Source: an uncultured Collinsella sp. (GTDB lineage: Bacteria; Actinomycetota; Coriobacteriia; Coriobacteriales; Coriobacteriaceae). From it: 7,348 nt of DNA. A program made the translations under genes and the position numbers. The stretch is from positions 1 to 7,348 of the forward strand of contig URTZ01000098.1 of NCBI GenBank assembly GCA_900550825.1, in the 5' to 3' direction. A model generated the notes under the pieces. The model was not told the DNA's origin. It did not search any database and was given only the letters and a program-made list of their open reading frames with translations. Each line of letters begins with the position of its first letter. Within the stretch, counting starts at the first letter, position 1. Below, in pieces: positions 6,126 to 7,348 of the stretch.

Positions 6126-6146
6126 GTATGGAGGACTCCTCGGTAC
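6126..6146. promoter_or_regulatory. Imperfect 21-bp palindrome, candidate MarR operator
   Basis: GTA-TG-GAGGA-C-TCCTC-GG-TAC: 8 of 10 position pairs are complementary, including a perfect 5-bp core. It is centred about 62 nt before the MarR-family start codon. Size and place suit an autoregulatory site for a MarR dimer. Further out, GGGTTAACA (6103-6111) and TGTTTACCC (6155-6163) form a second, wider inverted pair matching at 8 of 9 bases. TAAGAT (6150-6155) is a possible -10; no clear -35 was seen. Confidence 0.4.
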
Positions 6147-6197
6147 GGCTAAGATGTTTACCCGTTAGCATCATGTAAGCGAAAGGTGGTCGTCACC

Positions 6198-6647
6198 ATG
6201 CAGTGGAACGACGAGACACGTTTTGAGGACTTTGTCGGACTGATCAGCGGCCTCTACAAGGAGATTCAGCGCATCAAGACGTCCGAAGGTGCAAGGCTGG
6301 GCCTCAAGGGCTCCGACGTCATGTGCCTGTACTATCTTGAGCGCAGCAAGGACGGCCTGACTGGCGCCGACCTCGCCCGCATGGCCGGCGTTACCCGTGC
6401 CGCCGTTTCGCGCACACTGGCACATCTGGAGGAGGGTGGCTACGTCGAGGTCGACGACTCGGGCGATGCTGCCGTCAAGTACCGCGCTCCGGTTCGCCTG
6501 ACTGCCCTGGGCGGCGAGAGCATGAGCGAGGCCGATCGCATCATTCGCGAAGTGCTCGACACCACCGGTAAGGCCATGGGCGTGGAGCAGCGCGAGCAGA
6601 TGTACGCGTCGCTGCGTACGATTCTCAACACCCTGCGCGAGATCTAG
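6198..6647 (+). CDS. MarR-family transcriptional regulator
   Basis: A 149-residue protein of typical MarR length. It has an N-terminal dimer helix (about 5-30), then GLKGSDVMCLYYLERSKDG (35-53), a winged helix-turn-helix (TGADLARMAGVTRAAVSRTL, 55-74, with the recognition helix at about 66-77), a wing at about 82-101 ending PVRLTALG, and C-terminal dimer helices (107-149). MarR proteins bind palindromic DNA as dimers and usually release it on binding a small ligand. ATG 6198 follows AAAGGTGG (6182-6189) at 8 nt; a GTG at 6186 in the same frame overlaps that site and is not favoured. It follows a terminator and so likely has its own promoter. It lies 119 bp before the DegV-family gene with no clear terminator between them, so co-transcription is possible. 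The ligand is unknown. Confidence 0.9.
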   Translation: MQWNDETRFEDFVGLISGLYKEIQRIKTSEGARLGLKGSDVMCLYYLERSKDGLTGADLARMAGVTRAAVSRTLAHLEEGGYVEVDDSGDAAVKYRAPVRLTALGGESMSEADRIIREVLDTTGKAMGVEQREQMYASLRTILNTLREI

Positions 6648-6766
6648 AGCCGCGCTGGCGCTAGCTTTCAGCCAACAACTGCATCGTCCCGTTTGAGCGC
6701 GTATGCCGTGCTGGGACATTGTTGTCAAAATTCCCTGCGCGAGACCTGCGCAAGAAAGGATTCGCT
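6648..6766 (+). other. Spacer between the MarR and DegV genes
   Basis: No gene or T-run terminator was found. Weak nested dyads are present: CAACAA (6673-6678) with TTGTTG (6719-6724), and inside it GTCCC (6686-6690) with GGGAC (6713-6717). They may form a loose RNA structure or flank a promoter, but I see no well-spaced -35/-10 pair. GAAAGGA at 6754-6760 is the ribosome site of the next gene. Confidence 0.4.
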
Positions 6767-7348
6767 ATGTCCGTTCGCATTATTACCGATTCCGCCAGCG
6801 ATATGACGCCGGCTGAGCACCCCGCTCTGCGTGTTCTGCCGCTGTCCGTCACCTTTGGCTCCGACGTGTATATGGATGGCGTCGATATCGATCACCAGCG
6901 CTTTTACGAGATGCTCGTGGAGCGCGACGAGTTGCCCAAGACCGGTCAGGTCAACCCGTACGCCTTTTCGCAGGCGATTGCCGAGGTTCGTGAGGCCGGC
7001 GACGAGGCGGTGATTATTACCGTGGGCGCCAAGCTTTCGGGCACCAACCAGAGTGCTCGCACGGCGCTTGCCGAGGCACCGGGCGGCGACGTGTTCGTCG
7101 TGGACAGCAATAACGTTACCTTGGGCGAGCGCGTGCTGGTCGAGTATGCGCTGCGCCTGGTGGACGAGGGCCGTAGTGCGGCCCAGATCGCGGCGGCGGT
7201 CGAGGCCGTCCGTGACCGTGTGGTGGTTATCGGCCTGCTCGAGACGCTGGAATACCTGGTGCGCGGCGGCCGCCTGTCTGCTGCGGCGGGCGCTGTGGGT
7301 ACGCTGCTCAACGTGAAGCCGGTCGTGGCCGCCGAGGACGGCCTCATC
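6767..7348 (+). CDS. DegV-family fatty-acid-binding protein (FakB-like), partial
   Basis: The first 194 codons of a protein whose family is about 280-290 residues; the rest lies past the window. DegV/FakB proteins hold a fatty acid in a deep pocket and, in many Gram-positives, present it to the kinase FakA to make acyl phosphate for membrane lipid synthesis. The family marks are IITDSASD (5-12), KTGQVNP (58-64, at the site of the usual TSQP), GAKLSGTNQSARTA (87-100), VVDSNNVTLG (111-120), LEYLVRGGRLS (161-171) and LLNVKPVVAAEDG (180-192). ATG 6767 has GAAAGGA (6754-6760) 6 nt upstream. It follows the MarR gene in the same direction. No FakA gene is in view, so the partner kinase cannot be judged here. 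Confidence 0.93.
   Translation, partial: MSVRIITDSASDMTPAEHPALRVLPLSVTFGSDVYMDGVDIDHQRFYEMLVERDELPKTGQVNPYAFSQAIAEVREAGDEAVIITVGAKLSGTNQSARTALAEAPGGDVFVVDSNNVTLGERVLVEYALRLVDEGRSAAQIAAAVEAVRDRVVVIGLLETLEYLVRGGRLSAAAGAVGTLLNVKPVVAAEDGLI

Overview
The window looks like chromosomal DNA from a high-GC actinobacterium. The protein set, the compact intergenic regions and the short GGGAC-containing repeats beside gene ends suggest a gut Coriobacteriia member such as Collinsella. That assignment is an inference from style and gene content, not a database match.

Layout: the left end (1-1398, minus strand) is a 466-codon fragment of a multi-pass membrane protein of the polysaccharide flippase (Wzx/MOP) type. 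It begins at a TTG codon and runs off the left edge. A 179-bp divergent spacer separates it from a plus-strand L-lactate permease gene (1578-3149). The next 278 bp hold two unrelated kinds of short repeat and then three dyads (one hairpin, one perfect 16-bp palindrome, one 6-bp inverted repeat). These sit in front of pckA (3428-5098), an ATP-type phosphoenolpyruvate carboxykinase with all key active-site motifs. A terminator-like hairpin overlaps the pckA stop codon.

From 5134 comes a good-looking promoter, a leader of about 140 nt containing a long intrinsic-terminator hairpin, and then a solo B3/B4 tRNA-binding-domain gene (5307-6026). No promoter is visible between that terminator and the gene, so the arrangement reads as a transcription attenuator or unidentified riboregulator. 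A near-identical copy of the pckA-end hairpin closes this gene. A MarR-family regulator (6198-6647) follows, with a candidate operator dyad upstream, and then the first 194 codons of a DegV-family (FakB-like) fatty-acid-binding protein that runs off the right edge.

Functional reading: lactate uptake and PEP carboxykinase are both C3/C4 carbon functions, so their adjacency is reasonable, but they do not look like one operon. MarR next to DegV hints at lipid-responsive control, as an inference only. Most of the window is ordinary housekeeping and transport sequence. The element most worth following up is the leader at about 5169-5306.
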